A DNA stretch of 64,000 bases from Oscillibacter sp. (GTDB taxonomy: Bacteria > Bacillota > Clostridia > Oscillospirales > Oscillospiraceae): contig JAAVZX010000040.1 in NCBI GenBank assembly GCA_022791875.1, positions 1 to 64,000 of the forward strand, given 5' to 3'. This document shows positions 1 through 8,005 of this stretch, piece after piece. Under the pieces are notes generated by a model. That model saw nothing but the letters and a program-made list of their open reading frames with translations. It did not search any database and had not been told where the DNA came from. Positions within the stretch are counted from its first letter, which is position 1. Every line of letters starts with the position of its first letter. The position numbers were made by a program, and so were the translations under genes.

Positions 1-24
1 CCACTGTGCTCCTTTCATTTCCCG

Positions 25-71
25 ACTCCCTTCCTGGGCGCTTTTTCCGCCCTCTTGGGAGTCTATCTTTT
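25..71 (+). terminator. Nested hairpin with T-run, probable terminator of a gene left of the window
   Basis: GACTCCC pairs with GGGAGTC around an inner GGGCG/CGCCC stem, followed by TATCTTTTTTC. This reads as an intrinsic terminator on the plus strand for a gene ending before base 1. No coding sequence is visible between it and the recombinase relic that starts near base 132. Confidence 0.5.
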
Positions 72-131
72 TTCACCTCCTCCGCCACATAATTACATTT
101 TTTCCTCGGCGTTTTCTTTCATTTTATCACT

Positions 132-1361
132 GGCGCTGACAGTGCACACTATAAGAATATTCTGAAAAAGAATGGCGTGAAAGTCGTATCAGCTACGGAG
201 CACATAGCCGAGGGCCCGGAGGGTATTATCCTGGAATCCATGCTTGAGGGTATGGCGGAATATTACTCCGCAGAACTTGCCGAGAAGATACGCCGAGGCC
301 AGAAGGAAAACGCCCTGAAATGCCACAATAACGGCGGACCTCCCCCATTTGGGTATAAACTGATAGACCACCATTTACAGCTTGACCCGGCAACGGCCCC
401 TATTGTCCTAGAGATTTTCAAGCGGTATGCAGAGGGGGATACCGTTCGAGCAATCATTGAGGACTTGAACAGGCGGGGGATCAGGACCCGGAAGGGGAAG
501 CCCTTCAAATACTCCAGTTTCTGCGTACTTTTGAAAAACCGGAGTTATATTGGAGAGTTTCACTATAGTGACACCGTTATCCCTGGTGACGTTCCTGTCA
601 TTGTTCCGCAGGAGGTTTTTGACCGTGTACAGGCAAGGCTGGAAAAGAACAAACGCGCCCCAGCTATGGCAAAAGCCTCTGATAAATTCCTCCTAACAAC
701 GAAACTTTTCTGCGGCAAGCGCGGCAGGATGATGGCAGGCGAAAGCGGCAAAAGCCATACCGGGAGAATGCACTATTATTACAAATGCGGCAATGCCAAA
801 CGGAAGCGTGGCTGTGACAAAAAGGCTGTTAAAAAGGACTGGATCGAGAATTTTGTTGTGCAGCAAACTCTGTTTATGTTAAAAGATAACGCCTTGATTG
901 AAAGGCTTGTAAACAGGCTGCTGGAATTGCAGGGAGAAGATAGCTTTGATTTGCGGCTGCTTCAAAAACAGTCAGCGGAGGTTGAAAAAGGCATTGAAAA
1001 TATGCTGAACGCGATTCAGGCGGACATTATTACCACATCTACCAAGGAGCGGCTTGCAGCGCTGGAAGCTCAGAAAGCGCAGTTGGATGAAAGCATCCTG
1101 CGGGAACAGATAAAGCGGCCCGTTTTGACACGGGAGCAAATCGAATTTTTCCTGTGTAAATACAGGGAAACAGATATCACTGACGAGAATGAGCGGTAGC
1201 GGCTGATTGATTGCTTTGTGAATGCGGTTTTTGTCTATGAGGACAAAATTGTACTAACTTTTAACTATAAGGATGGTACAAAAACTATTTCCTTAGGTGA
1301 TGTAGAGGGTTCGGATTTGGCGGGTAACGGTCCACCATCAAAAACAGGGAAGAAGTGCTGA
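132..1361 (+). pseudogene. Large serine recombinase relic (5' truncated, in-frame amber)
   Basis: Remnant of a large serine recombinase, the family that integrates and excises mobile elements. Homology starts abruptly at GADSAHYKNILKKNGVKVV (about base 132), the end of the resolvase domain, so the catalytic domain with the nucleophilic serine is missing. The central recombinase domain, zinc-ribbon region and coiled coil follow. The zinc ribbon reads FCGKRG where family members usually have CGxCG, so a metal ligand is also lost. The ORF stops at TAG 1197-1199, but the same frame continues with the typical C-terminus (RLIDCFVNAVFVYEDKIV) to TGA at 1361, so the amber interrupts one gene. The ORF-track start at 177 (GTG) is not a real start. 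Three independent defects make function very unlikely. It marks a decayed mobile element. Confidence 0.9.
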
Positions 1362-1388
1362 AAACGACAAGTTTTCGGCACTTTTTCT
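1355..1388 (+). terminator. Intrinsic terminator of the recombinase relic
   Basis: GTGCTGAAAAC and GTTTTCGGCAC form an 11-bp stem (one wobble pair) around a GACAA loop, followed by TTTTTCTC. It overlaps the end of the recombinase relic and also lies at the 3' end of the convergent hydrolase gene. Confidence 0.75.
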
Positions 1389-2380
1389 CATTCCTGTTTG
1401 GCCTCCTTTCCCCCCACATAATACCGGCATTTCCCTTCGCTTTCGCGCCGCTCCACTCTCCCCCTCCGCTCCAGATAATCCAAATGCGCCAGCGCTTCCC
1501 CCACGGCAAAGAATTTCTGCGTCAAGGGAAATTCCGCCCAGCTCCGGCTGCGGATATTCCAGCGCATTCGGCCCGCAATCTCATAAGCGGTCAGCCCCGC
1601 CTCTTCCTGCACGGCTTCACAGGCGGCTTCAATGCGGCGGCGGTGATGGGCCGTCAGCTCGTCCACACGCGCCGCCAGGCTCCCCGTTTCCTCACGGTGG
1701 GCCGGGAGCAGCAGGTTTACAGGCAGGTCCTGTACCTTTTGCAGGCTCTCCAGGTAGCTCCCCAGGGCGTCGGGAAGCGCCTCCCAGCGGCAGATGTTCG
1801 GCGTGATGTGAAAGAGGATGTGGTCCCCGGAGAAGAACCAGCGGCGCGCCTCGTCATACAGGCACATATGCCCCGGCGTGTGGCCCGGGGTCAGGATGCA
1901 GCGCAGGCCGCCGTAGGGCAGCAGGTCCCCGTCCTCCAGGTATGTATAGGAGTCCAGACGGTCCGGAGCCGCGCTGCGCGCCGGGTTGCTGTCCCACAGG
2001 GCCTCCATTTCTTCCGGGGAAAAGCCCTCCTTTACGTAGGCCGCGTAGATGCGCTTCCAGGTCCCGTCATCCTGGTGGTCTACGAGGCCCGCGCCGTCGA
2101 TCCGGCTGATGTAGGCCCGACAGCCGGGTCGGAGCAGGGCGGGGGTCAGGCCCGCGTGGTCGCTGTGGAGGTGGGTCACGAAAATGTCCATCCGGTCCCG
2201 GTCCACGCCTGTTTCCGCCAGCTCCCTCTCCATGGCACTCCGGCAGGACTCCCACCGGAAGCCTGTGTCAATGAGGAGGCTCCGCTCTCCCCGGATCAGG
2301 TAGCTGTTCAGGTTTTTCAGTGGATTCCCCTCCAATGGAATATAGAGCTTCCAGAGTCCGTTTTCAATCTGTTGGGCCAT
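1388..2380 (-). CDS. Metallo-beta-lactamase fold hydrolase
   Basis: 330-residue hydrolase of the metallo-beta-lactamase (glyoxalase II-like) superfamily, probably cytoplasmic and binding two metal ions. The first metal motif THLHSDHAG is near residue 88. Later ligands are in the TPGHTPGH and FSGDHILF segments. The last ~80 residues (from about 250) look like the winged-helix tail found in LACTB2-like members. The ORF begins with ATG (MAQQIENGLWKLYIPL), a natural start for this group. The substrate cannot be told from sequence; thioester, ester or nucleic-acid hydrolysis are all possible in the family. It stands alone, convergent with the recombinase relic. Confidence 0.85.
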   Translation of the reverse strand: MAQQIENGLWKLYIPLEGNPLKNLNSYLIRGERSLLIDTGFRWESCRSAMERELAETGVDRDRMDIFVTHLHSDHAGLTPALLRPGCRAYISRIDGAGLVDHQDDGTWKRIYAAYVKEGFSPEEMEALWDSNPARSAAPDRLDSYTYLEDGDLLPYGGLRCILTPGHTPGHMCLYDEARRWFFSGDHILFHITPNICRWEALPDALGSYLESLQKVQDLPVNLLLPAHREETGSLAARVDELTAHHRRRIEAACEAVQEEAGLTAYEIAGRMRWNIRSRSWAEFPLTQKFFAVGEALAHLDYLERRGRVERRESEGKCRYYVGGKEAKQE

Positions 2381-2689
2381 ATCTTTTCCTGCCTTTCCTG
2401 GCTTTGTTCCGCTTTCCCGGCAGGCGGCGCAATGGCGCTCCCTTGCAGCCGCCCCCGGCGTCCGCCTTTCATTCTATACCAGTTCCGCTCAAAAGTACAG
2501 CCCGTTTTCACCGGCGGTGACGGTTTCCCTCCCGGAGCAGACGACGCTCTTGTCCCTGGCGGCGGATATAAAAGGATGGTGTAAAAGTTCGTTAATGAGA
2601 AAATCTGACATAAATATCCACATCTGTGACATACATTTTATATTCTCTCCACGCACTTTCAACCAGAAAAAATTACCGACAGAAAAGCG

Positions 2690-2718
2690 GCATATTCCCT
2701 TCTTTTCGTGTCAAACTA
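2690..2718 (+). promoter_or_regulatory. Sigma-G-like promoter of the SASP gene
   Basis: GCATA (2690-2694) and CAAACTA (2712-2718) are separated by 17 bp and resemble forespore sigma-G -35 and -10 elements. They lie about 60 bp upstream of the SASP start, which fits spore-specific expression. The rest of the 2381-2777 gap holds no other feature I can support. Confidence 0.5.
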
Positions 2719-2777
2719 TGCTCGCGATACCCAGTGAACACCGAATGATGATTTGATTGAAAAGGAGAGATTATATT

Positions 2778-2975
2778 ATGTCCAGCAAGAACAGCAATAA
2801 GATTAACGTTCCCGAGGCCCGTGCGGCGATGGATAAGTTCAAGATGGAGGCCGCTTCTGAGGTCGGCGTCAACCTCAAGGAGGGTTACAACGGCGACCTG
2901 ACCTCCCGTGAGGCCGGTTCCGTCGGCGGCCAGATGGTCAAGAAGATGATCGAGTCCTACGAGAAGTCCCTGTAA
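2778..2975 (+). CDS. Alpha/beta-type small acid-soluble spore protein
   Basis: 65-residue alpha/beta-type SASP. These proteins coat DNA in the forespore, hold it in an A-like form and protect it from UV and chemicals. The family signatures are present: N-terminal VPEARAAMDKFKMEAASEVG with the GPR protease-type E-V context, and the C-terminal LTSREAGSVGGQMVKKMI block. The start is the ATG at 2778, preceded by AAAGGAGA at 2761-2768; the longer ORF start at 2757 would place the RBS inside the gene. It is monocistronic, with a sigma-G-like promoter upstream and a terminator downstream. It is direct evidence that the organism belongs to a sporulating lineage. Confidence 0.95.
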   Translation: MSSKNSNKINVPEARAAMDKFKMEAASEVGVNLKEGYNGDLTSREAGSVGGQMVKKMIESYEKSL

Positions 2976-2992
2976 CTTCCTTGGATCTCACA

Positions 2993-3022
2993 GGGGAGGA
3001 CCACGACGGTCCCCCCCTTTTT
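2993..3022 (+). terminator. Intrinsic terminator after the SASP gene
   Basis: GGGGAGGACC and GGTCCCCCCC pair around an ACGAC loop with one bulge, followed by TTTTT. It is positioned 18 bases after the SASP stop codon. Confidence 0.75.
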
Positions 3023-3098
3023 CTTGTCCCATTATTCAACGCTCTATTCCCGCTGCCAGATTCCGCGGCGCACGGATGGGAGCTTTCTTATCTTGTCC

Positions 3099-3566
3099 TC
3101 AGCCGCGGTCCAGCTCCCTGCGGATCGCTTTCGCCAGAAGCGCCTGGCCCTCCGGAGTGCGCAGGGCCTCCAGGGCCGCTGTGCGCATCAGCGCCTGAAA
3201 CGACGGGCTTTTCAAAAGCGCGCCAAAGACCGCGCCGTCCTCCTGCACCGCCGCGGGGCGGCCCTTCTTCTCCGCCTGGGGGCGTGGGGTTACGGACGTC
3301 GGCGCGGGGGCCGGGGCGTCGTCGGGGACGTGGCCGCTGAGCCAGGTGTCCGTGTCGGAGGGGTCGTCGCTCTCGCCGCGCAGATATGCCAAGGTTACGT
3401 TAAAATAGCTGGCCAGCTTGCTCTGCTGGTCCTGGGTCGGCGTCTGCCGTCCTGTTTCAAATTTTTCCATGGCCGTCCGGGGGAAGCCCAGGGCGGCGGA
3501 CAGCGCGGGACGGCTGATTCCACGCTCCGTCCGAAGCGCCTCCAGACGCTGTGCCATTGTTACCAT
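3099..3566 (-). CDS. XRE-family helix-turn-helix regulator
   Basis: 155-residue DNA-binding protein. Residues 5-65 form an XRE/Cro helix-turn-helix (RLEALRTERGISRPALSAAL, then FPRTAMEKFETGRQTP). A linker rich in Pro and Ala (about 75-105) leads to an alpha-helical C-terminal segment of unknown role. ATG at 3566 follows GGGAGGAAAACG. The gene starts 27 bases after the nrdG stop, in the same frame, so it is probably cotranscribed with nrdG. A regulator in this position might sense the nucleotide or redox state, but nothing in the sequence shows that. Confidence 0.75.
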   Translation of the reverse strand: MVTMAQRLEALRTERGISRPALSAALGFPRTAMEKFETGRQTPTQDQQSKLASYFNVTLAYLRGESDDPSDTDTWLSGHVPDDAPAPAPTSVTPRPQAEKKGRPAAVQEDGAVFGALLKSPSFQALMRTAALEALRTPEGQALLAKAIRRELDRG

Positions 3567-3593
3567 CGTTTTCCTCCCATTTATGGACTTTTT

Positions 3594-4124
3594 CTACCGT
3601 TTCCGGTCCGGAAGCTGGCAGATTTTCCCCGACGCGCGGGTGGCGTTCAGGTCGATCAGACGCTGGTTTCTGCTGCCGCGGAAGCGCAGGGAGATATCCT
3701 TCTCCGCCTCTACATAGCGCCCGTCCACCAGCACATCTATCAGCGCCAGAAGGGCGTCCGTCGCCTCACAGCGGGGATGTCCCGGCGCACCGGTCAGCTC
3801 TTCGAGGGTAAACCCGCTGAAAGCCCACACATTTTTATTGGGGTACAGCGCCCGGAACCGCTGCACAAAGGGCAGAAGCACCCGCTGGTTCTCCGGCTCG
3901 AAGGGCTCGCCCCCCAGCAGGCTCAACCCATTGATATAACTGGGTTCCAGCAGTTTCAGCAGCCGTTCCTCCGTCTCAGCGGTAAAGGGCTGGCCATAGT
4001 CAAAAGCCCACGTCTCCGGCTGAAAGCAATGCGGACAATGATTCGTACACCCGGACACAAACAGGCTCACCCGCACACCCTCGCCATTCGCGATATCGCA
4101 GTCTTTAATCTCCCCAAAAAACAA
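3594..4124 (-). CDS. nrdG: Anaerobic ribonucleoside-triphosphate reductase activating protein
   Basis: 176-residue radical SAM activase that installs the glycyl radical on NrdD using S-adenosylmethionine and a [4Fe-4S] cluster. The cluster motif CTNHCPHC is near residue 26, preceded by CDIANGEGVRVSLFVSG, the usual NrdG opening. The glycine-rich LSLLGGEPF motif follows. I chose a TTG start at 4124 because an AGGAGGG box sits 6 bases upstream and family members begin just before the EIKDCDIANG segment; the ORF-track start at 4172 adds a non-homologous extension. The gene ends with TAG. It lies downstream of nrdD on the same strand, separated by a palindromic repeat. Confidence 0.9.
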   Translation of the reverse strand: MFFGEIKDCDIANGEGVRVSLFVSGCTNHCPHCFQPETWAFDYGQPFTAETEERLLKLLEPSYINGLSLLGGEPFEPENQRVLLPFVQRFRALYPNKNVWAFSGFTLEELTGAPGHPRCEATDALLALIDVLVDGRYVEAEKDISLRFRGSRNQRLIDLNATRASGKICQLPDRKR

Positions 4125-4199
4125 GCCAACCCCTCCTAATTCGCGCCTCCCAGCACCCAAAGCCGTGGACACGCACGCACCTCCGCCCCCTAGGCAGTC

Positions 4200-4335
4200 A
4201 CAAAAAAAGACTGATCTGCCAGGGTCCAGGGAGGCGCACGCCTCCCTGGTGGAGAATCCAAGGAGGCAAAGCCTCCTTGGCCGCCGGAGGCCCCCCGTCC
4301 CTCGTCCTTCGTCCCCCGCCCGCCGGAGGCCGCTT
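4200..4335 (-). repeat. Composite palindromic intergenic repeat (family R1)
   Basis: Read on the minus strand: GGCCTCCGGCGGCC, then an AAGGAGGCTTTGCCTCCTT hairpin, an ATTCTCCACCAGG link, a CAGGGAGGC/GCCTCCCTG hairpin, then ACCCTGGCAGATCAGTC and a T-run. The same module order recurs at about 11.7, 14.7, 35.7, 41.8 and 55.9 kb with different stem sequences. Here it fills the nrdD-nrdG gap. Confidence 0.8.
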
Positions 4336-4340
4336 GAGGC

Positions 4341-6518
4341 TTACAGGTGCAGTACCCGGTCGCGGATTTCCTGGGTGCGGCCCTGGTTCCAGAATTGGGT
4401 GCCGATGTAGCCGCAGGTGCGGCGGGCTACGTTCATTTTGTCCTGGTTCGTGTTGCCGCACTTCGGGCAGCGCCAGAGCAGCTTGCCCTGCTCATCCGCG
4501 ATCTCGATCTCGCCGTCCCAGCCGCATTCCTGGCAGTAATCACTCTTTGTATTCAGCTCCGCGTAGATGATATTGTCGTAGATGAACTTCATCACCTGGA
4601 GCACCGCCTCCAGATTGTTCTGCATGTCCGGAACCTCTACGTAACTGATGGCTCCGCCGGGGGACAGGTGCTGGAACTGGGCCTCGAATTTCAGCTTGTC
4701 GAAGGCGTTGATTTTCTCCGTTACGTGGACGTGATAACTGTTCGTAATATAGCCCTTGTCCGTGATGCCCTCAATGACGCCGAAGCGGCGCTGGAGGCAC
4801 TTCGCAAACTTGTAGGTCGTGGACTCCAGAGGCGTGCCGTAGAGGCTGAAATCTATGTTGTGCTTCGCTTTCCACTGGCGGCAGGCGTCGTTCATGTGGT
4901 TCAGAACCCGCAGGGCAAAAGGAGTCGCCGACGGGTCCGTGTGGCTCTTTCCCGTCATGTACTTCACGCACTCGTACAGACCCGCGTAGCCCAGGGAAAT
5001 CGTCGAGTAGCCGCCGTAGAGCAGCTTATCGATGGGCTCCCCCTTTTTCAGACGGGCGCAGGCGCCGTACTGCCAGAGAATCGGAGCCACGTCCGACGGC
5101 GTGCCCTTCAAACGCTCGTGGCGGCACATCAAGGCCCTGTGGCACAGCTCCAGACGTTCGTCAAAAATCTTCCAGAATTTCTCAATGTCACCCTTGGAGC
5201 TTAGGGCCACGTCCGGCAGGTTGATGGTCACCACGCCCTGGTTGAAGCGCCCGTAATACTTGGGCTGGTTCGTCTCCGGGTCCACGTAGGGGGTCAGGAA
5301 GCTGCGGCAGCCCATGCAGGTGTAGCAGTGGCCCTCCCCGTTCTTGTCCACTTTCAGCTCCAGCATCTTCTTCTCGGAGATGTAGTCCGGCACCATCCGG
5401 CGGGCCGTACACTTCGCCGCCAGGCGGGTCAGATACCAGAAGCGGGAGTCCTCGTGGATGTTGTCCTCCTCCAGGACGTAGATGAGCTTCGGGAAGGCGG
5501 GGGTGATCCACACGCCGTCCTCGTTCTTCACGCCCTCGTAGCGCTGCTCCAGGGTTTCCTCGATGATCAGTGCCAGGTCCGCCCGCTCCCGCTCGTTCTT
5601 CGCTTCGCCCAGGTACATGAACACGGTCACGAAGGGGGCTTGTCCATTGGTGGTCAGGAGAGTCAGCACCTGGTACTGGATGGTCTGGACGCCCCGGCGC
5701 ACCTCGTCCCGCAGGCGGTCCTCCACCAGGCGGCTGATCTGCTCCTCCGCCAGGTTCACGCCGATGTCCACCATCTCCTGCTCCACCGTCTTCCGGATTT
5801 TCTGACGGCTCACGTCCACGAAGGGGGCCAGGTGGGCCAGGGAGATGGACTGCCCGCCGTACTGGTTGGAGGCGACCTGGGCGATGATCTGCGTGGCAAT
5901 GTTGCAGGCCGTGGAGAAGCTGTGGGGCCGCTCGATGAGGGTCCCGGTGATGACGGTGCCGTTTTGCAGCATGTCCTCCAGGTTCACCAGGTCGCAGTTG
6001 TGCATGTGCTGGGCGAAGTAATCGGAGTCATGGAAGTGGATGATGCCCTCTTTGTGGGCGTCCACTATGTCGGGGGGCAGCAGAAGCCGCTCGCTCAAAT
6101 CGCGGGAGACCTCGCCAGCCATGTAGTCCCGCTGCGTGGAGTTGACGACGGGATTTTTGTTGGAGTTCTCCTGCTTGGCCTCCTCGTTGCAGCACTCGAT
6201 GAGGCTGAGGATTTTATCGTCGGTGGTATTGCTGCGCCGGACGAGGGATCGGGTATAGCGGTAAGTCACGTAATTCTTAGCCACCTCGAAAGCGCCATGG
6301 GCCATGATCTGGTACTCGACCATATCCTGAATATCCTCGACAGAAGGAGATCGATTCATCTTCTGACAGGACAGCTCAACGGACTCCGCGATCCGCTGAA
6401 TCTGCACCGGCGTCATCCGATTACTCTCTTCGATACTCTCGTTGGCTTTCGTAACAGCGGCCAGAATCTTAGTGATATCAAACCCCACCTCTGTACCATT
6501 CCGCTTAATAACTTTCAT
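4341..6518 (-). CDS. nrdD: Anaerobic (class III) ribonucleoside-triphosphate reductase
   Basis: 725-residue class III ribonucleotide reductase, which reduces NTPs to dNTPs by glycyl-radical chemistry under anoxia. An ATP-cone allosteric domain occupies residues 1-90 (MKVIKRNGTEVGFDITKI). The catalytic barrel follows, with conserved segments such as HIDMHDSDYF-like IIHFHDSDYFAQHM. Near the C-terminus are the four zinc cysteines (YCQECGWDG and WRCPKCGN) and the glycyl-radical motif RRTCGYIG (Gly near 703). I start at the ATG at 6518 because family members begin MKVIKRNG; the ORF track adds 16 upstream residues. It is activated by NrdG encoded just downstream. No frameshift or stop interrupts this 2.2-kb gene. 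Confidence 0.97.
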   Translation of the reverse strand: MKVIKRNGTEVGFDITKILAAVTKANESIEESNRMTPVQIQRIAESVELSCQKMNRSPSVEDIQDMVEYQIMAHGAFEVAKNYVTYRYTRSLVRRSNTTDDKILSLIECCNEEAKQENSNKNPVVNSTQRDYMAGEVSRDLSERLLLPPDIVDAHKEGIIHFHDSDYFAQHMHNCDLVNLEDMLQNGTVITGTLIERPHSFSTACNIATQIIAQVASNQYGGQSISLAHLAPFVDVSRQKIRKTVEQEMVDIGVNLAEEQISRLVEDRLRDEVRRGVQTIQYQVLTLLTTNGQAPFVTVFMYLGEAKNERERADLALIIEETLEQRYEGVKNEDGVWITPAFPKLIYVLEEDNIHEDSRFWYLTRLAAKCTARRMVPDYISEKKMLELKVDKNGEGHCYTCMGCRSFLTPYVDPETNQPKYYGRFNQGVVTINLPDVALSSKGDIEKFWKIFDERLELCHRALMCRHERLKGTPSDVAPILWQYGACARLKKGEPIDKLLYGGYSTISLGYAGLYECVKYMTGKSHTDPSATPFALRVLNHMNDACRQWKAKHNIDFSLYGTPLESTTYKFAKCLQRRFGVIEGITDKGYITNSYHVHVTEKINAFDKLKFEAQFQHLSPGGAISYVEVPDMQNNLEAVLQVMKFIYDNIIYAELNTKSDYCQECGWDGEIEIADEQGKLLWRCPKCGNTNQDKMNVARRTCGYIGTQFWNQGRTQEIRDRVLHL

Positions 6519-6662
6519 ATTCCCTATCCCCTTATATAGTGTATACGTCCCACAGCAATACCACATCTATGGCAACGCATCTACCATAACACACAAGATA
6601 TAGATATGCAAGTCGTATTTGCCACTATTCAAAAATTTTAACCTCACGTTTTGGGACGGGGA

Positions 6663-6972
6663 GCCTCCGGCGGGTTACTTTTTCTCGAGAGAAAAAGTAA
6701 CCAAAAAGAGCTTTAACTCGACGCGAATCCGGTGGTTGATGTGGCTTTCCGCGCGGTAATGCGGTGCGGTGCGTGTGGTCATTCCCTTGATCAAGAGAAT
6801 GACCACATATTTTTTATATAAAACAACCTGTGGGACCTTCTATGCCTATAGAAGGTCCCACCTGCACGCTCTGCGTTACCGTGTGACAGGCTTTCGCAAC
6901 CACCAGAGTATAGAGCGGTATGAAAGCTCTTTTCGCTTCCTTTTCTCTCGAGAAAAGGAAGCCGCCGGAGGC
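6663..6972. repeat. ~310-bp nested-hairpin element E1, copy 1
   Basis: Non-coding element bounded by GCCTCCGGCGG and its inverse CCGCCGGAGGC. Each end holds a long palindrome centred on CTCGAG (left arm perfect over 26 bp, 6675-6700), followed or preceded by CAAAAAGAGCTTT / AAAGCTCTTTTCG, giving terminal inverted repeats of about 50-60 bp. Inside are two hairpins: TGTGGTCATTC/GAATGACCACA and GTGGGACCTTCTAT/ATAGAAGGTCCCAC. A homologous copy is at 49711-50030. It occupies most of the 6519-7002 gap upstream of nrdD. It could be a MITE-like element, a structured RNA or a DNA cruciform site. Confidence 0.8.
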
Positions 6973-7002
6973 GGGAAGCCCCGCTGGCAGCCCCCCGTAA
7001 CG

Positions 7003-7932
7003 TCAGAACGTCACGACCTCCTGCGCAGGCTTCGCGCAGGGTGCGGAGGTTTCGATATACATGACGGGGCCTTTGCCCTGGTAGGCGGTGTGGTCTTCCA
7101 TGGCCATTTTGGCGGTTACTTCGATCCATTCGCGGTTGTGGTAGCTGTCCAGCTGCTTGCCCTTGGCAACCATGCCCAGGAATTGGATGTCGTTTTCGCA
7201 GCAGACCATGGCGAAGCGGCCCGGACAGTGGACGCCGGGGTAGTTCTTTGAGTGGCACATCAGCAGCTTCATGTGGACCTCTTTGCCGTCGTAGCGGTCC
7301 GGGTGGTCCATTACGTCTACATACCATACGCCAAAGTCTTCGTCCGGAATGTCAATTATTTTCTGGTTCAGGTCGAAGGGGCACTCGTCTCCTGTCAGAT
7401 AGTCCTCGCTGCTGCCGTCTTCGTTCTCCAGGTAAATGTCCGCGCGGCGGTTTACCATCCTCAGATTACGCTTTCTCAGGGCGTCCCGCAGCTCCGGGGT
7501 GCAGCGGTTGAAAACCAACATGTCCGCGTTGGTGATTTTCTCCATCATCAGCTGGCCCATGTTCTTCGCGTACACCTCAAAGGTTGACGCCTCCACAAAG
7601 GTCATGATCTGATAGAGAATCCAGTTGGCGGGGAGGACCTCCCTGTAAAGACGCTCCATGGACCACATGCCGTTGTACTCGATCAGAACCTGCTTCGGGC
7701 GGTATTTCTTCTCCAGCGCTTTCATGCGGGAGCAGGTCAAATCTTCCTCGTCCTCAATATTTTCCACCGTCACGTTGTCCAGCGCCTTCGGGTTGTACTC
7801 CTCCTCCCCCTCCTCACAGCGGAGCAGGAGGGTCCGCTCCCGGCGGGCGAAGCCGTCCTCCAGGATGCCGTTGATAAAATTGGTCTTGCCGGCGTCCAAA
7901 AAACCGGCAATCAGATATACTGGGATGTCCAT
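7003..7932 (-). CDS. CobW/P47K-family (G3E) GTP-binding protein
   Basis: 309-residue G3E-family P-loop GTPase, related to CobW/COG0523 metal chaperones. Walker A is GFLDAGKTNFI at residues 10-20. The GTP-specificity region is less clear than in its neighbour; the CxCC metal motif of canonical COG0523 proteins is absent and LLRCEEGEEEYN occupies the equivalent region. A C-terminal domain from about 205 contains Cys/His-rich segments (LMCHSKNYPGVHCPGRF, MVCCEND) that could bind metal. It lies 73 bases downstream of a canonical COG0523 gene on the same strand, so the two are probably cotranscribed and act in the same metal-handling pathway. The C-terminus resembles the TIGR03943-type accessory domain; that part is inference. 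Confidence 0.8.
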   Translation of the reverse strand: MDIPVYLIAGFLDAGKTNFINGILEDGFARRERTLLLRCEEGEEEYNPKALDNVTVENIEDEEDLTCSRMKALEKKYRPKQVLIEYNGMWSMERLYREVLPANWILYQIMTFVEASTFEVYAKNMGQLMMEKITNADMLVFNRCTPELRDALRKRNLRMVNRRADIYLENEDGSSEDYLTGDECPFDLNQKIIDIPDEDFGVWYVDVMDHPDRYDGKEVHMKLLMCHSKNYPGVHCPGRFAMVCCENDIQFLGMVAKGKQLDSYHNREWIEVTAKMAMEDHTAYQGKGPVMYIETSAPCAKPAQEVVTF

Positions 7933-8005
7933 GAATACCCCTCTTCTGCGGCAAAATTGTGATATCCGTCGCGTAAAATACGTTTTGTATTCATCCTGTA
8001 GGCCC

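Noticed and set aside
1355-2584. 409-aa plus-strand ORF
   Set aside because: Antisense to the metallo-beta-lactamase fold gene and without RBS or protein-like composition.
6530-6605. NrdR boxes upstream of nrdD
   Set aside because: TATATAGTGT and ACACAAGATATAGA resemble half-sites only, and their spacing does not match known paired NrdR boxes.
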